Shown in pieces: positions 41,224 through 51,583 of a stretch of 64,000 nt of DNA. Under the pieces are notes generated by a model. It did not search any database. It had not been told where the DNA came from and worked only from the letters and a program-made list of their open reading frames with translations. Positions within the stretch are counted from its first letter, which is position 1; each line of letters opens with the position of its first letter. The stretch is from Fusicatenibacter saccharivorans (GTDB lineage: Bacteria > Bacillota > Clostridia > Lachnospirales > Lachnospiraceae), in NCBI RefSeq assembly GCF_015557635.1, contig NZ_JADNOP010000006.1, forward strand, positions 62,001 through 126,000, given 5' to 3'. A program made the translations under genes and the position numbers.

Positions 41224-41664
41224 ATGGCAAAAGAAACAGATACTCCAAAAGACGAAGGTCTGCAGGGGAATGAAAAGATAGAGGAAGCAATTCTGGAATT
41301 GCAAAAGGAGCCGACGCCGGAACTGCTGGCACACGTGCTGACGGTGATCCGACGCAGAATGAAAGAGGGCGGACAGGCGATTCTTTCCGTGGAACCGCCA
41401 TCCGGCGACGATCAGATCCGGATCGGAACGGTAAAGAGCGCAGACGGAAAAGTCTGGTGGGCCGCGTTTACGAGCTTTGATGAGGAATTAAAGGGGAGCA
41501 GCAGCGTGAAATCTACGTTTCTCGTGAGTCTGGAACAGCTGATCCACATGGCATCCGAAACAAAGGAGATCAGCGGTGTGATTTTCAATCCGTGGAACCG
41601 CACGATCATGCTGGATCATACGCTGCTTTCGATTATCATCGGGGAAGAGAACGCAGGACATTGA
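41224..41664 (+). CDS. SseB-domain protein
   Basis: 146 residues from ATG 41224 behind AAAGGACAAG; the open frame extends to 40960 inside the preceding gene. WWAAFTSFDEELKGSS, FLVSLEQLIHMA and GVIFNPWNRTIMLDHTLL follow the SseB N-terminal domain (F-T...P-W...L). Bacterial SseB-like domains outside Salmonella are of unknown function. Confidence 0.7.
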   Translation: MAKETDTPKDEGLQGNEKIEEAILELQKEPTPELLAHVLTVIRRRMKEGGQAILSVEPPSGDDQIRIGTVKSADGKVWWAAFTSFDEELKGSSSVKSTFLVSLEQLIHMASETKEISGVIFNPWNRTIMLDHTLLSIIIGEENAGH

Positions 41665-41811
41665 TATCATATTTCACTTGGCCAGATTACGATGCTGCTC
41701 ACAATCAACTTCGATTACGGATTGCGTGGGTGATGATGCTGAGAGAAAAAAAGAAAATAGCATAAAATAGCGGAAGGTGGATCTAAGGCACAAAGCACAG
41801 GAGGGAAAGAT

Positions 41812-42156
41812 ATGGGGTATCGAAAGGTGTATCGTACGGTAGATGAACAGACTACAAAAAAGATGGTAAAGATGCTGCAGCGTCATGGAATCACGGCTTA
41901 TGGAAAAAGCGAAGGAGCCGGAGAAATTCTGCAGATTACAACTGGAATACCGTATCAGGGACGCGTTGTTTATGTGAAGGAAGAACAGGCAGAGGAGGCA
42001 AAAAAACGGATTGCCGACTGGGAGAAAAAAGGGGAATTTCCTGAGCCGCTCCGAACACAGTCCCATACGCCAAAAGCAAGAATTGCAGCTCTGATCTGGG
42101 TTATTATTATTGTTATGGGGATTTTATTCAACATAGGGTTCAGTATGTTCCGGTGA
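41812..42156 (+). CDS. DUF2007-like protein with a C-terminal membrane anchor
   Basis: 114 residues behind GGAGGGAAAG. The N-terminal GlnB-like ferredoxin fold (residues 1-65; VYVKEEQAEEAKKRI block) is the DUF2007 'putative signal transducing' pattern, and residues 90-110 (ALIWVIIIVMGILFNIGF) form a membrane helix. May report metabolite or stress state at the membrane; speculative. Confidence 0.6.
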   Translation: MGYRKVYRTVDEQTTKKMVKMLQRHGITAYGKSEGAGEILQITTGIPYQGRVVYVKEEQAEEAKKRIADWEKKGEFPEPLRTQSHTPKARIAALIWVIIIVMGILFNIGFSMFR

Positions 42157-42177
42157 ACAAAAGGGAGGTTTTACAAA

Positions 42178-42978
42178 ATGGAAGGTTTTCAGATAACAGA
42201 AATCGGAGAAAAAATTTACTGTATTCTTGACGCGGGAAATTCGTCGTTCTATGTGGTAGAAGGAGAAGAGAAAGCGGCTGTGATTGATACCGGCATCACA
42301 GCAGGCGCAAAGATTCTGCCGGTGATAAGGGAGTTGACAGATAAGCCTCTGCTGCTGGTTATCACGCATGCGCACCCGGATCACATGTATCATATCGATG
42401 AGTTCAACGAGGTTTACATGTGCCACGACGAAAAGAAGATGGACCCGGAGACGCTCAGCGTACTGACAGCGGGAAAATTAAAACCGTGGGAGGAGATTCA
42501 TGACATCCGTACCGATTCCGTGATTCCGCTCGGCGGCACAGAGCTGGCCGTCTGTCAGACACCGGGCCATACGCCGGGCAGCGTTGTTGTGCTGGAGACG
42601 AAACAGAATTACCTGTTCACCGGAGATGCGATCGGAAGCGGCTGCGGTGTCTGGATGCAGGTGCCGGGCGGAACGAGCCTGGAAGAGTATTACGACGGGC
42701 TGGTCGGACTGATGGTGTGGCTTGTGAAGAGGGGCGGCCGCATGAAATTCTTCGGCGGTCATCACACGCAGGTGTTTGAATCGACGGCGCATCCGGTTTA
42801 CAATCCGCTCAGCCTCGGCGTTCTCGCAGATCTCATCGACCTTGTGGATCAGGTGATCCACGGCGAAAACCTGGGACGGCCAAGCAATGCGAAGCCGTTT
42901 TCGAAAGAACAGGTCCGCTACGCGTCGTACGGCCGCGCAGAAATGCAGTACTGTGCATCGCGGATTCACCGAAAATAA
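42178..42978 (+). CDS. Metallo-beta-lactamase-fold hydrolase
   Basis: 266 residues with GGGAGG upstream. THAHPDHMYH is the HxHxDH metal motif in its Ala-Pro variant, TPGHTPGSVV supplies the third His and FTGDAIGSG the bridging Asp. Thiolesterase-like or ring-opening hydrolases share this layout; the substrate is unknown. No signal peptide. Confidence 0.88.
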   Translation: MEGFQITEIGEKIYCILDAGNSSFYVVEGEEKAAVIDTGITAGAKILPVIRELTDKPLLLVITHAHPDHMYHIDEFNEVYMCHDEKKMDPETLSVLTAGKLKPWEEIHDIRTDSVIPLGGTELAVCQTPGHTPGSVVVLETKQNYLFTGDAIGSGCGVWMQVPGGTSLEEYYDGLVGLMVWLVKRGGRMKFFGGHHTQVFESTAHPVYNPLSLGVLADLIDLVDQVIHGENLGRPSNAKPFSKEQVRYASYGRAEMQYCASRIHRK

Positions 42979-43031
42979 GCGCGTGAAATCTTAAAACTTC
43001 CATAAGAAGAAAGGTTTTTGCCCGCGGCGGC

Positions 43032-43060
43032 TTGACAAAATAAAAAAACGCGATTATGAT
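43032..43060 (+). promoter_or_regulatory. valS promoter
   Basis: TTGACA (43032-43037), 17 bases, TATGAT (43055-43060), just before the T-box leader. Confidence 0.8.
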
Positions 43061-43079
43061 AAATGCAGTTTCTATTCCA

Positions 43080-43343
43080 ACAGAAAAAGAAAAGGTTATG
43101 AGGAAGAGGAGTACATGGCAGGCCCCAAAAGAGAGGACGGTTCACCGGCTGAAAGGCTGTCCGGGAAGGTGGTCATGGAAGGTAGCTTCTGAACCGGAGA
43201 GCTGAAAAGCACAGAAGATGTGATGATTAGGTTCTCACGCATGAGTCACGTTACAGACTCCGAAACGAGATACAAATTAAGGTGGTACCGCGGAATTTTC
43301 GCCCTTTGCATGCATGTTATGTGTATGTGAAGGGCGTTTTTGA
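43080..43343 (+). promoter_or_regulatory. T-box leader (valine), with terminator
   Basis: The T-box AAGGTGGTACCGCGG is at 43279-43293. Stem I has AGTA (43110-43113) opposite GAAGGTAGC, so the specifier codon is probably GTA (43182-43184), a valine codon. The terminator CGCCCTT...AAGGGCG plus T-run is at 43300-43341. Uncharged valine tRNA would switch it to the antiterminator and allow valS expression. Confidence 0.88.
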
Positions 43344-43404
43344 TTTAAGACAAGCCTCTGCGGGAATAAATACCACAATACACCAAACATAAAAGGAGGA
43401 TCTC

Positions 43405-46056
43405 ATGAGCAAAGAACTCGCAAAGACCTACGATCCGAAAGGACTCGAGGACAGACTGTATCAGAAATGGCTGGATAAAGGATATTTCCACGCCACTGTA
43501 AACCCGAACAAAAAACCGTTTACCATTATGATGCCGCCTCCGAACGTAACCGGACAGCTTCACATGGGCCACGCACTTGACAATACCATGCAGGATATTC
43601 TCTGCCGTTTCAAACGGATGGAGGGATATGAAGTCCTCTGGCAGCCGGGTACCGACCATGCGGCGATCGCAACCGAGGTAAAGGTTACCAATATGCTCAA
43701 AGAGCAGGGCATCGACAAAGATGAAATCGGACGCGAAAAATTCCTGGAGCATTGCTGGGAGTGGAAAAAAGAGTACGGCGGACGCATCAACAGCCAGTTA
43801 AGGAAGATCGGTTCCTCTGCAGACTGGGAGAGAGAACGCTTCACCATGGACGAGGGATGCTCCAAAGCCGTAGAAGAAGTATTCTGCCGTCTGTATGAAA
43901 AAGGATGGATCTACAAAGGAAGCCGCATCATCAACTGGTGCCCGGTATGCCAGACTTCCATCTCCGATGCAGAGGTTGAATATCAGGAGCAGGCAGGCCA
44001 CTTCTGGCATATCAACTACCCGGTAGTTGGCGAGGAAGGCCGTTTCGTAGAGATCGCAACCACCCGTCCGGAGACTCTGCTTGGAGATACCGCAGTGGCT
44101 GTCAACCCGGAGGATGAAAGATATACAGATATCGTAGGAAAAATGCTGAAGCTTCCGCTGACCGACCGTGAGATCCCGGTTATCGCAGATGCTTACGTAG
44201 ACAAAGAGTTCGGAACCGGATGCGTAAAAATCACACCGGCACACGACCCGAACGATTTTGAGGTAGGAAAACGCCACAACCTCGAAGAGATCAACATCTT
44301 AAACGATGACGGAACCATGAACAACAAGTGCGGCAAATACGCCGGCATGGACCGCTACGAGGCAAGAAAAGCCATGGTAGAGGATCTCGAGAAGCTTGGC
44401 CTTCTTGTAAAAGTAGTGGATCACGTTCACAACGTAGGAACCCACGACAGATGTAAGACAACCGTAGAGCCGATGATTAAACCGCAGTGGTTTGTAAAAA
44501 TGGCGGATATGGCTGCCGCTGCCAGCGAAGCAGAGAAGAACGGGGAAGTAAACTTCATCCCGGATCGTTTCAGCAAGATTTATCAGAACTGGCTGAACAA
44601 TATCCACGACTGGTGTATTTCCCGTCAGCTCTGGTGGGGCCATCGTATCCCGGCTTATACCTGTGATGACTGTGGCGAGATCACCGTTGTAAGAGGCGGA
44701 ATGCCGGAAAAATGCCCGAAATGCGGCAGCACCCATCTCATCCAGGACCCGGATACCCTGGACACCTGGTTCAGTTCTGCGCTGTGGCCGTTCTCCACGT
44801 TAGGATGGCCGGAGAAAACACCGGAATTTGATTACTTCTATCCGACAGATGTTCTCGTAACCGGATATGACATCATCTTCTTCTGGGTTATCCGTATGGT
44901 ATTCTCCGCGCTGGAGCAGACCAAACAGGTTCCGTTCCACCACGTACTGATTCACGGACTCGTTCGCGATTCCCAGGGACGCAAGATGAGTAAATCCCTC
45001 GGAAACGGTATCGATCCGCTGGAAGTCATCGATAAATACGGCGCAGATGCGCTCCGTCTGACGCTGATGACCGGTAATGCACCTGGAAACGATATGCGTT
45101 TCTACTGGGAGCGTGTAGAAGCCAGCCGTAACTTCGCAAACAAAGTATGGAATGCTTCCCGTTTCATCATGATGAACCTGGAAAAAGCAGAGGTTCCGTC
45201 CAAGATGCCAAAAGACAAACTGACACTGGCAGACAAATGGATTCTCTCCAAAGTCAATACCCTGGCAACCGAAGTAACGGACAACATGGACCGCTACGAG
45301 CTCGGTATCGCCGTACAGAAGGTTTACGACTTTATCTGGGAGGAATTCTGCGACTGGTACATCGAGATGGTAAAACCGCGTCTGTACAGCGAGACCGACG
45401 AGACGAAGGGCGCTGCACTGTGGACCTTAAAAACCGTTCTTGGCAATGCATTAAAGCTGCTGCATCCGTTTATGCCGTTCATCACAGAGGAAATCTACTG
45501 CACACTGAATCCGGACGAGGATTCCATCATGATCGCCGCATGGCCGAAAGAGACCGAAGACTTTGCATACGCAGAGGATGAGGCAGCCGTTGAGATGATG
45601 AAAGAGGCGGTAAGAAGCATCCGTGGTGTCCGCACCAGTATGAACGTACCGCCGTCAAAGAAAGCAAGCGTATTCGTTGTAACGGAAGATGCTGCTGTAC
45701 AGGAAACCTTCAAAAACGGTGCTGTATTCTTCGGAACTCTGGCAGGAGCAAGCGAAGTTCACGTACAGGCAGACAAAGCCGGCATCGCAGACGATGCGGT
45801 ATCCGCAGTGATCCCGCAGGCAACGATCTACATTCCGTTTGCCGAGCTGGTTGACCTGGAAAAAGAGATCGCCCGCCTTACGAAAGAGGAAGAGCGTCTG
45901 ACAAAAGAGATCGCACGTTCCAACGGCATGCTTGGCAACCCGAACTTTATCAACAAAGCTCCGGAAGCAAAAGTTCAGGCAGAGAAAGAAAAACTGGCGA
46001 ACTATCAGCAGATGATGGAGCAGGTTCAGACAAGATTGGAGCAGCTGAAAAAATAA
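43405..46056 (+). CDS. valS: Valyl-tRNA synthetase
   Basis: 883 residues behind AAAGGAGG, full length for bacterial ValRS. HIGH motif appears as [13 protein letters not shown] (near residue 50), KMSKS as [11 protein letters not shown] (near 528). CP1 editing domain lies between, with a zinc-finger-like CDDCG...CPKCG near 425-445. The C-terminal coiled coil (about 810-880; [19 protein letters not shown]) is present. It charges tRNAVal with valine. Regulated by the T-box leader, and its stop codon abuts the next ATG. Confidence 0.98.
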   Translation: MSKELAKTYDPKGLEDRLYQKWLDKGYFHATVNPNKKPFTIMMPPPNVTGQLHMGHALDNTMQDILCRFKRMEGYEVLWQPGTDHAAIATEVKVTNMLKEQGIDKDEIGREKFLEHCWEWKKEYGGRINSQLRKIGSSADWERERFTMDEGCSKAVEEVFCRLYEKGWIYKGSRIINWCPVCQTSISDAEVEYQEQAGHFWHINYPVVGEEGRFVEIATTRPETLLGDTAVAVNPEDERYTDIVGKMLKLPLTDREIPVIADAYVDKEFGTGCVKITPAHDPNDFEVGKRHNLEEINILNDDGTMNNKCGKYAGMDRYEARKAMVEDLEKLGLLVKVVDHVHNVGTHDRCKTTVEPMIKPQWFVKMADMAAAASEAEKNGEVNFIPDRFSKIYQNWLNNIHDWCISRQLWWGHRIPAYTCDDCGEITVVRGGMPEKCPKCGSTHLIQDPDTLDTWFSSALWPFSTLGWPEKTPEFDYFYPTDVLVTGYDIIFFWVIRMVFSALEQTKQVPFHHVLIHGLVRDSQGRKMSKSLGNGIDPLEVIDKYGADALRLTLMTGNAPGNDMRFYWERVEASRNFANKVWNASRFIMMNLEKAEVPSKMPKDKLTLADKWILSKVNTLATEVTDNMDRYELGIAVQKVYDFIWEEFCDWYIEMVKPRLYSETDETKGAALWTLKTVLGNALKLLHPFMPFITEEIYCTLNPDEDSIMIAAWPKETEDFAYAEDEAAVEMMKEAVRSIRGVRTSMNVPPSKKASVFVVTEDAAVQETFKNGAVFFGTLAGASEVHVQADKAGIADDAVSAVIPQATIYIPFAELVDLEKEIARLTKEEERLTKEIARSNGMLGNPNFINKAPEAKVQAEKEKLANYQQMMEQVQTRLEQLKK

Positions 46057-48273
46057 ATGAATAAAGAAAGAAAACTGCATGGAAACAAGGAAACCGTAGT
46101 GAAAGTCTGCAACTGGCTCTCGTTGCCGCTGCAGGCTCTGGGGTGCTGTATTCTGTACCTGGTGATTGAAGCATTTTCCCGCCATTCGCTTGCGGCAGCG
46201 TGGAGCTACATGGTGGAAAGCCCCTGGGTCTTTTTGTATAATGCATTTTTGATCTTCACTACTTTTATGGTAGTTTATCTGTTCCGCAGACGTGTGCTGG
46301 TGCGGCTCATCATGAGCTGTTTCTGGCTGCTGCTCGGTATCATCAACGGTGTGATTCTGGCGAACCGCGTCACACCGTTTACCGGGCCGGATTTGCGGAA
46401 CTTAAGCGATGGTGCCAAGGTCGTGACGAAGTATCTGTCGAAAGGTACCATGATCCTCGTTGCGGCAGCTCTTGTGGCATTATTGGCATTTTTTGTATGG
46501 GTCTGGATCAAAGGACCGAAATTTCAGGGGAAAATCCGCTGGTATCTGAATGTGCCGTTGATTGCTCTGGTAATTGTACTCTTTACGGGAGCAACGAATC
46601 TGGCGCTTACAAAGCGTGTGCTTTCCAGCTATTTCGTCAACATCGCATTTGCCTACCAGGATTACGGCTATCCGTACTGTCTGGCAGTCACCCTGTTTGA
46701 TACGGGAATTTCAGAGCCGAACGGCTATTCCGAACAGCTCGTGAAACAGATTGAGACGAGTGAAGGCGAACAAAAAGAGGATGATACGGTAAAACCGAAT
46801 ATTATCTTTTTGCAGCTGGAGTCCTTTTTCGATCCGGAGCTGGTTAATTTCCTCAACATTTCCGAGGATCCGATCCCGTATTACCGGCAGCTGATGAAGG
46901 ATTATTCTTCCGGTTATCTCCGCGTGCCGGTGGTGGGAGCCGGAACAGCAAACACAGAGTTTGAAACTATTTCCGGCATGAGCCTCCGGTATTTCGGAGC
47001 GGGTGAGTATCCGTACAAATCGGTGCTTTCAGAGGAGACGTGTGAGAGTGCGCCGTATGTTTTAAAGAATCTTGGCTATGCGACCCATGCGATCCACAAC
47101 AATGAAGCAAACTTCTATTCCAGAAGAAGTGTATTCTCACGTCTTGGTTTTGATACCTTTACCTCGGAGGAATATATGCCGGATATCTCGGATGTGACGG
47201 CGACAGGATGGGTAAAAGACCATATTCTGACAAAAGAGATCATAAAAACGCTCGATGCGACAGACGAACCGGATTATATCTATACGATTTCGGTACAGGG
47301 CCACGGTGATTATCCGACAGAGCCGGTGCTTGACGATCCGGAGATTACAGTGACAGGCGCGGAAGACCGGGAAAAAAATAATTACTCCTGGGAATATTAT
47401 GTAAATCAGATCCATGAGATGGACAAATTTGTCAAAGAGCTGACGACAAAGCTTGCGGATTATCCGGAGCCGGTGGTACTTGTGATGTACGGGGACCATC
47501 TGCCAACGATGGGACTGAAAGTAGAAGATCTGGAGAACCGCTATCTGTATCAGACCGAATACGTAATATGGGATAATATGGGACTGAAAAGAAAACAGGA
47601 AAACATTGCTTCCTACCAGATTGCAGCAGAGGTTATGAACCGTGTGGGAATTCATGACGGAACCATTTTCCGGTATCATCAGACGAGACGGAATACGAAG
47701 AATTATCAGGTGGATCTCGAGGTGCTGCAGTATGATATGCTGTATGGAAAACGGTACGTTTACGGAGAAGACGGAGAGACACCGTATGAGCGTGTGAAGC
47801 TGCAGATGGGTGCTCTGCCGGTAACACTGGAACGAATTGAAAAATCCGGAGAAGATACCTGGTATTTTTACGGAGAAAACTTTACGGCATCGAGCCGTGT
47901 GGAAGTCAACGAGGAGATACAGGATACCGTTTATGTCAGCCCGTCGATTCTGATGGTGCATAGTCTGACCCTGGAAGACGGTGATCAGATTACAATCGCG
48001 CAGCAGAGCAACAGCTCGACGAAGAAGGTGCTGACAAGGACAGAGCCGATGATGTATGAAGAGCCAAAAACGGTATCTACACCGACGCCGACGCCGAACC
48101 CGGACAGCACGAAAACGGACGTGACACAGGAGAATGCGGGCACAAGCACAGCGCCGCAGGATGAACTGACGGCAGCGCCGTCCGGTGCGCCGGAGGGCGA
48201 AGGCGACAAGATTGAGCCGTCAAAAACAGAAAACAGCGATAAACCGGCCGAAGACGGCGGTCTGCAGAATTAA
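46057..48273 (+). CDS. LtaS-family phosphoglycerol transferase
   Basis: 738 residues, start directly after the valS stop. Five N-terminal membrane helices (about 20-190) and an extracellular sulfatase-fold domain from about 245: KPNIIFLQLESFFDPEL (metal Glu), GAGTANTEFETISGMS with the nucleophile Thr, and VMYGDHLPTMG (metal Asp/His). This matches lipoteichoic acid synthase and related enzymes, which transfer glycerol-phosphate from phosphatidylglycerol. A C-terminal extension of about 60 residues is Pro/Thr/Ser-rich (TPTPTPNPDSTKTD) and would lie outside the membrane as a flexible wall-facing tail. Coupled transcription with valS is unusual but also seen in Clostridia by readthrough. Confidence 0.88.
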   Translation: MNKERKLHGNKETVVKVCNWLSLPLQALGCCILYLVIEAFSRHSLAAAWSYMVESPWVFLYNAFLIFTTFMVVYLFRRRVLVRLIMSCFWLLLGIINGVILANRVTPFTGPDLRNLSDGAKVVTKYLSKGTMILVAAALVALLAFFVWVWIKGPKFQGKIRWYLNVPLIALVIVLFTGATNLALTKRVLSSYFVNIAFAYQDYGYPYCLAVTLFDTGISEPNGYSEQLVKQIETSEGEQKEDDTVKPNIIFLQLESFFDPELVNFLNISEDPIPYYRQLMKDYSSGYLRVPVVGAGTANTEFETISGMSLRYFGAGEYPYKSVLSEETCESAPYVLKNLGYATHAIHNNEANFYSRRSVFSRLGFDTFTSEEYMPDISDVTATGWVKDHILTKEIIKTLDATDEPDYIYTISVQGHGDYPTEPVLDDPEITVTGAEDREKNNYSWEYYVNQIHEMDKFVKELTTKLADYPEPVVLVMYGDHLPTMGLKVEDLENRYLYQTEYVIWDNMGLKRKQENIASYQIAAEVMNRVGIHDGTIFRYHQTRRNTKNYQVDLEVLQYDMLYGKRYVYGEDGETPYERVKLQMGALPVTLERIEKSGEDTWYFYGENFTASSRVEVNEEIQDTVYVSPSILMVHSLTLEDGDQITIAQQSNSSTKKVLTRTEPMMYEEPKTVSTPTPTPNPDSTKTDVTQENAGTSTAPQDELTAAPSGAPEGEGDKIEPSKTENSDKPAEDGGLQN

Positions 48274-48289
48274 AAAGAGTGTCCGAAAG

Positions 48290-48333
48290 ATCATACAGTG
48301 GGGCGGATTTTGACGTCCCACTGTATCTTTTTA
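48290..48333 (+). terminator. Rho-independent terminator
   Basis: ATACAGTGGG...CCCACTGTAT followed by a T-run, after the LtaS-type gene. Confidence 0.88.
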
Positions 48334-48376
48334 CGGAGAAAGTCGAAAAGTCGGGACAAAATTTTGAAAATTGCTA

Positions 48377-48404
48377 TGGACATATCCGGTCACTCGATTA
48401 TAAT
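48377..48404 (+). promoter_or_regulatory. folC promoter
   Basis: TGGACA, 16 bases, TATAAT (48399-48404), 52 bases before the start codon. Confidence 0.6.
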
Positions 48405-48455
48405 GATACTAGGGTCTGAAAGCAGCCCTAAAATACTGAAGAATGGTGAAATAAG

Positions 48456-49751
48456 GTGAATTATACAGAAGCAGTTGATTATATCGAAACAATACCGAAA
48501 TTTACGGTGAAGCATCCGCCGGAACATACGAGGGAGCTTCTTTCGCGCCTTGGGAATCCGCAGGAAGGGATCAAAATTATCCATGTGGCGGGCACGAACG
48601 GAAAGGGAAGCGTCTGCGCGTACTTGAATGCGATGCTGCTTGCAGGCGGCAAAAAGACAGGACTTTTTACCTCCCCGCACCTTGTACGCATCAACGAGCG
48701 GTTCCAGATCAACGGGGAAGATGTGTCGGATGAGCAGTTTCTTGACGCATTTCTCAAAGTGGAAAAAGCAGCCAAAGAATACGAGGCGGAGGGCGAAGGC
48801 CATCCGAGCTATTTTGAGACGCTGTTCCTGATGGGAATGCTGATTTTCAAAGAAGCCGGCGTGGAATATCTGGTCATGGAGACCGGCCTTGGCGGACGGC
48901 TGGATGCGACAAATGTGGTCGAAAAGCCGCTGGCATGCATCATCACGTCCATCAGCCGCGACCATACCGAGTATCTTGGCGACACCCTCGAGGCGATTGC
49001 GGGAGAGAAAGCCGGCATCATCAAAGCCGGTGTCCCGGTGATCTACGACGCCAGCCAGCCAGGTCCGGCTTCTGTCATTGCCGCAAAGGCGAAAGAGATG
49101 GGAAGCCCGGCATGGCCAATGGAGCCGTCGTTCTATGAGATGAAAACACAGAGCCGTGAGGGCATCACCTTTACCTTTGCATACCCGGGCGGCGAAAAAG
49201 CAGAGCTTGCGATTCCGTACGTGGCAAAATACCAGATGATGAATGCAAGCCTTGCGTTTTACACGATGCATATTCTGCAGGACGTGCACGACATTCCTAA
49301 GAATGTGCTTGCGGAAGGCCTTTCGAAGATCAAATGGCCGTGCCGTATGGAAATGGCTGCGCCGGGCGTCATTATCGACGGCGCGCACAACGAGGACGGC
49401 ATTGCACAGTTTGTCAGCACGGCAGGCTATTTTGCGAAAGAAAACGAGATCACGATTCTGTTCACGGCAGTTGCAGACAAGCACTATCATGAGATGATCG
49501 GTGAAATCTGCGAGGGCATCCATCCGTCCCATGTTGTTGCAACGCAGATCGACGGAAGCCGCGTCGTACCGGCGGAAGTGCTTGCAGAGGACTTCAGAAA
49601 AGCAGGATGCACGGATGTCTGCGCGGAACCGGAGATCGGGGCAGCGTATGAGAAGGCACTGGGCAAAAAGGGCAGCGGCATGCTGTTCTGCGTGGGTTCT
49701 CTGTATCTGGCGGGCGAATTGAAAGCATATCTTGCAAAGCGGAATGGTTAG
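48456..49751 (+). CDS. folC: Bifunctional folylpolyglutamate/dihydrofolate synthase
   Basis: 431 residues with a GTG start (48456) and a weak ribosome site. Mur-ligase fold: P-loop AGTNGKGSVCAY near residue 48, GLFTSPHLVRINERF (folate-binding loop), ETGLGGRLDATN and SRDHTEYLGDT, then the C-terminal domain IIDGAHNEDGI. It adds glutamate to dihydropteroate and folates with ATP in the cytoplasm. It begins an operon with a small acidic protein and a TPR protein. Confidence 0.95.
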   Translation: MNYTEAVDYIETIPKFTVKHPPEHTRELLSRLGNPQEGIKIIHVAGTNGKGSVCAYLNAMLLAGGKKTGLFTSPHLVRINERFQINGEDVSDEQFLDAFLKVEKAAKEYEAEGEGHPSYFETLFLMGMLIFKEAGVEYLVMETGLGGRLDATNVVEKPLACIITSISRDHTEYLGDTLEAIAGEKAGIIKAGVPVIYDASQPGPASVIAAKAKEMGSPAWPMEPSFYEMKTQSREGITFTFAYPGGEKAELAIPYVAKYQMMNASLAFYTMHILQDVHDIPKNVLAEGLSKIKWPCRMEMAAPGVIIDGAHNEDGIAQFVSTAGYFAKENEITILFTAVADKHYHEMIGEICEGIHPSHVVATQIDGSRVVPAEVLAEDFRKAGCTDVCAEPEIGAAYEKALGKKGSGMLFCVGSLYLAGELKAYLAKRNG

Positions 49752-49777
49752 CGAATACAGGAAGGAATTTTTTGTTT

Positions 49778-49951
49778 ATGTTAAATTACGAAGAAGAACT
49801 GAAGAAGTTTAAACCGTGTCTCGATGTGGACGAGGTGGAGGATGCGATTTACAGCCGTGATCTGACGGATGTGATCGACATTTTGAAAGAAATGATGAAA
49901 AACGACAAGCCGGAACAGGAAAACGAGACAGAAGCGGAAAAGGAAGAGTAA
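49778..49951 (+). CDS. Small acidic protein, 57 aa
   Basis: ATG 49778 with AGGAAGGA upstream. Very acidic with an EEKEE-type end (QENETEAEKEE). Lies between folC and the TPR gene with 10-26 base gaps, so part of that operon. Function unknown. Confidence 0.6.
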   Translation: MLNYEEELKKFKPCLDVDEVEDAIYSRDLTDVIDILKEMMKNDKPEQENETEAEKEE

Positions 49952-49960
49952 GGTGCCGGA

Positions 49961-51376
49961 ATGAACTGTATGAATTGTAAAGCAGTTGTGGATGTCGGAA
50001 TGGAGATTTGTCCCAACTGTGGTTTTAACCTGAGAGTACAGAGAAAATGTTTTTCTCTTTCGAACATGTACTATAATCTGGGCCTCGACAAGGCGGAGAT
50101 CCGGGATCTTTCCGGAGCGATCGATATGCTGCGGCGGAGCCTGAAGTTTAACAAATACAATATCCATGCGCGGAACTTGTTAGGCCTTGTCTATTTTGAG
50201 ACGGGTGAAGCGGTTGCGGCGTTAAGTGAGTGGATCATCAGCAAGAATATTATGCCGGAGAATAATGTGGCGACGGAGTATATTGCGACGCTGCAGGCGG
50301 AGCAGGCGAAGCTGGATATGATCAATCAGACGATCAAGAAATACAACAGTGCGCTGAAATGCTGCCGCGAGAACAATGAGGATGTGGCTGCGATCCAGCT
50401 GCGCAAGATTCTGAACCAGAATCCGAAGCTGATCAAGGGATATCATCTGCTGGCGCTGATTTATATTCACAAGGGTGAGTATGAGAAAGCGCGGAAGATT
50501 CTGAAAAAGGCGGCGAAAATTGACAAGACAAATTCGACGACGCTGCGTTTCCTGAAGGAGGTTGACTTCCAGACGGGTACGCAGACATCGCTGGAGCCGA
50601 GGCGGTTCGGACGCAGGGAGCGGACGGAAGAGCAGCGAGAGGACGAAAGAGAGCGGGTAGTAAGCGGCGATACGGTGATTATTCCGCCGACGTTCCGCGA
50701 GACGTCTACAGCGGCTACCATGCTGAATATCGGCATTGGACTGGTGCTCGGCGCACTGGTTGTGTGGTTTCTCGTCGGGCCGGCGAATACGCAGAGAATT
50801 AACCGCCAGGCGGATGAAAAGGTTGTGGAATACAGCGGAAAAATGGCGAGCCAGGAGGCGCAGCTGAATCAGCTTCAGAGCCAGGTGGATTCCCTGAACG
50901 AAACGACGGCATCTGCCCAGCAGCAGATCCAGACGGCACAGGACACGGTGGCTTCGTATGAAAACCTTTTGAAAGCAGTGGAAGCGCAGCAGCAGGGCAA
51001 TACAAGCAATGCAACCAATGCACTGACGGAGGTCAACCCGGAGGCCCTCTCTGTAGATGCAAGAGCCGTTTACGATACGATCTACAAGAGCATGCAGTCG
51101 ACGATGTTCCAGGAACTCTCAGATTCTGGCGTCAGTGCGTTTGATGATTCGAATTACACGGAGGCGATTGATAAGCTTTCGAAGGCTAAGAATATCAACG
51201 ACAGTGACTATACGGTGCTTAACTATCTGGCGCATGCGTATCGGCTGAGTGGGGATACCGATAATGCGATTTCGGTGTTCCAGGAGATCATCGATAAGTT
51301 CCCGGGAACCCAGAAGGCTACTAAGGCCGAGCAGCAGATTGAGGCGCTGGGGGGGACTGTGAAGACGGAGGAATAG
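49961..51376 (+). CDS. Zinc-ribbon TPR membrane protein
   Basis: 471 residues. N-terminal zinc ribbon (CMNCKAVV...CPNCGFN), cytoplasmic TPR repeats (about 40-190; NARNLLGLVYFETG then YHLLALIYIHKG), one membrane helix near residue 250 (MLNIGIGLVLGALVVWFLVG), a coiled coil (about 285-335; NQLQSQVDSLNET) and an external TPR pair at the C-terminus (TVLNYLAHAYRLSGD). The layout suggests a scaffold across the membrane, possibly in cell-wall or division assembly. The family is common in Lachnospiraceae. Confidence 0.75.
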   Translation: MNCMNCKAVVDVGMEICPNCGFNLRVQRKCFSLSNMYYNLGLDKAEIRDLSGAIDMLRRSLKFNKYNIHARNLLGLVYFETGEAVAALSEWIISKNIMPENNVATEYIATLQAEQAKLDMINQTIKKYNSALKCCRENNEDVAAIQLRKILNQNPKLIKGYHLLALIYIHKGEYEKARKILKKAAKIDKTNSTTLRFLKEVDFQTGTQTSLEPRRFGRRERTEEQREDERERVVSGDTVIIPPTFRETSTAATMLNIGIGLVLGALVVWFLVGPANTQRINRQADEKVVEYSGKMASQEAQLNQLQSQVDSLNETTASAQQQIQTAQDTVASYENLLKAVEAQQQGNTSNATNALTEVNPEALSVDARAVYDTIYKSMQSTMFQELSDSGVSAFDDSNYTEAIDKLSKAKNINDSDYTVLNYLAHAYRLSGDTDNAISVFQEIIDKFPGTQKATKAEQQIEALGGTVKTEE

Positions 51377-51500
51377 TGAGGACGGATGCCCACGGGGCAG
51401 AATGCCGCAGGAGATGCGGCGCTGTTTCGTCGGGCTGATACCACTGACTACGCGGAGGTTGCGTGGGACGAAGGGCAAAAAAGTATAAAAGTGAGAAGAT

Positions 51501-51553
51501 AAAACACAAAAGATGAAATTCGCTTTACGGCGAAAAATCTTTTGTGTTTTTTA
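51501..51553 (+). terminator. Rho-independent terminator
   Basis: AAAACACAAAAGAT / ATCTTTTGTGTTTT plus T-run, separating the folC operon from the sigma-F operon. 51378-51500 holds no gene. Confidence 0.85.
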
Positions 51554-51583
51554 TTTTATGACAGGAAAGAGGGAGGATGGGAA

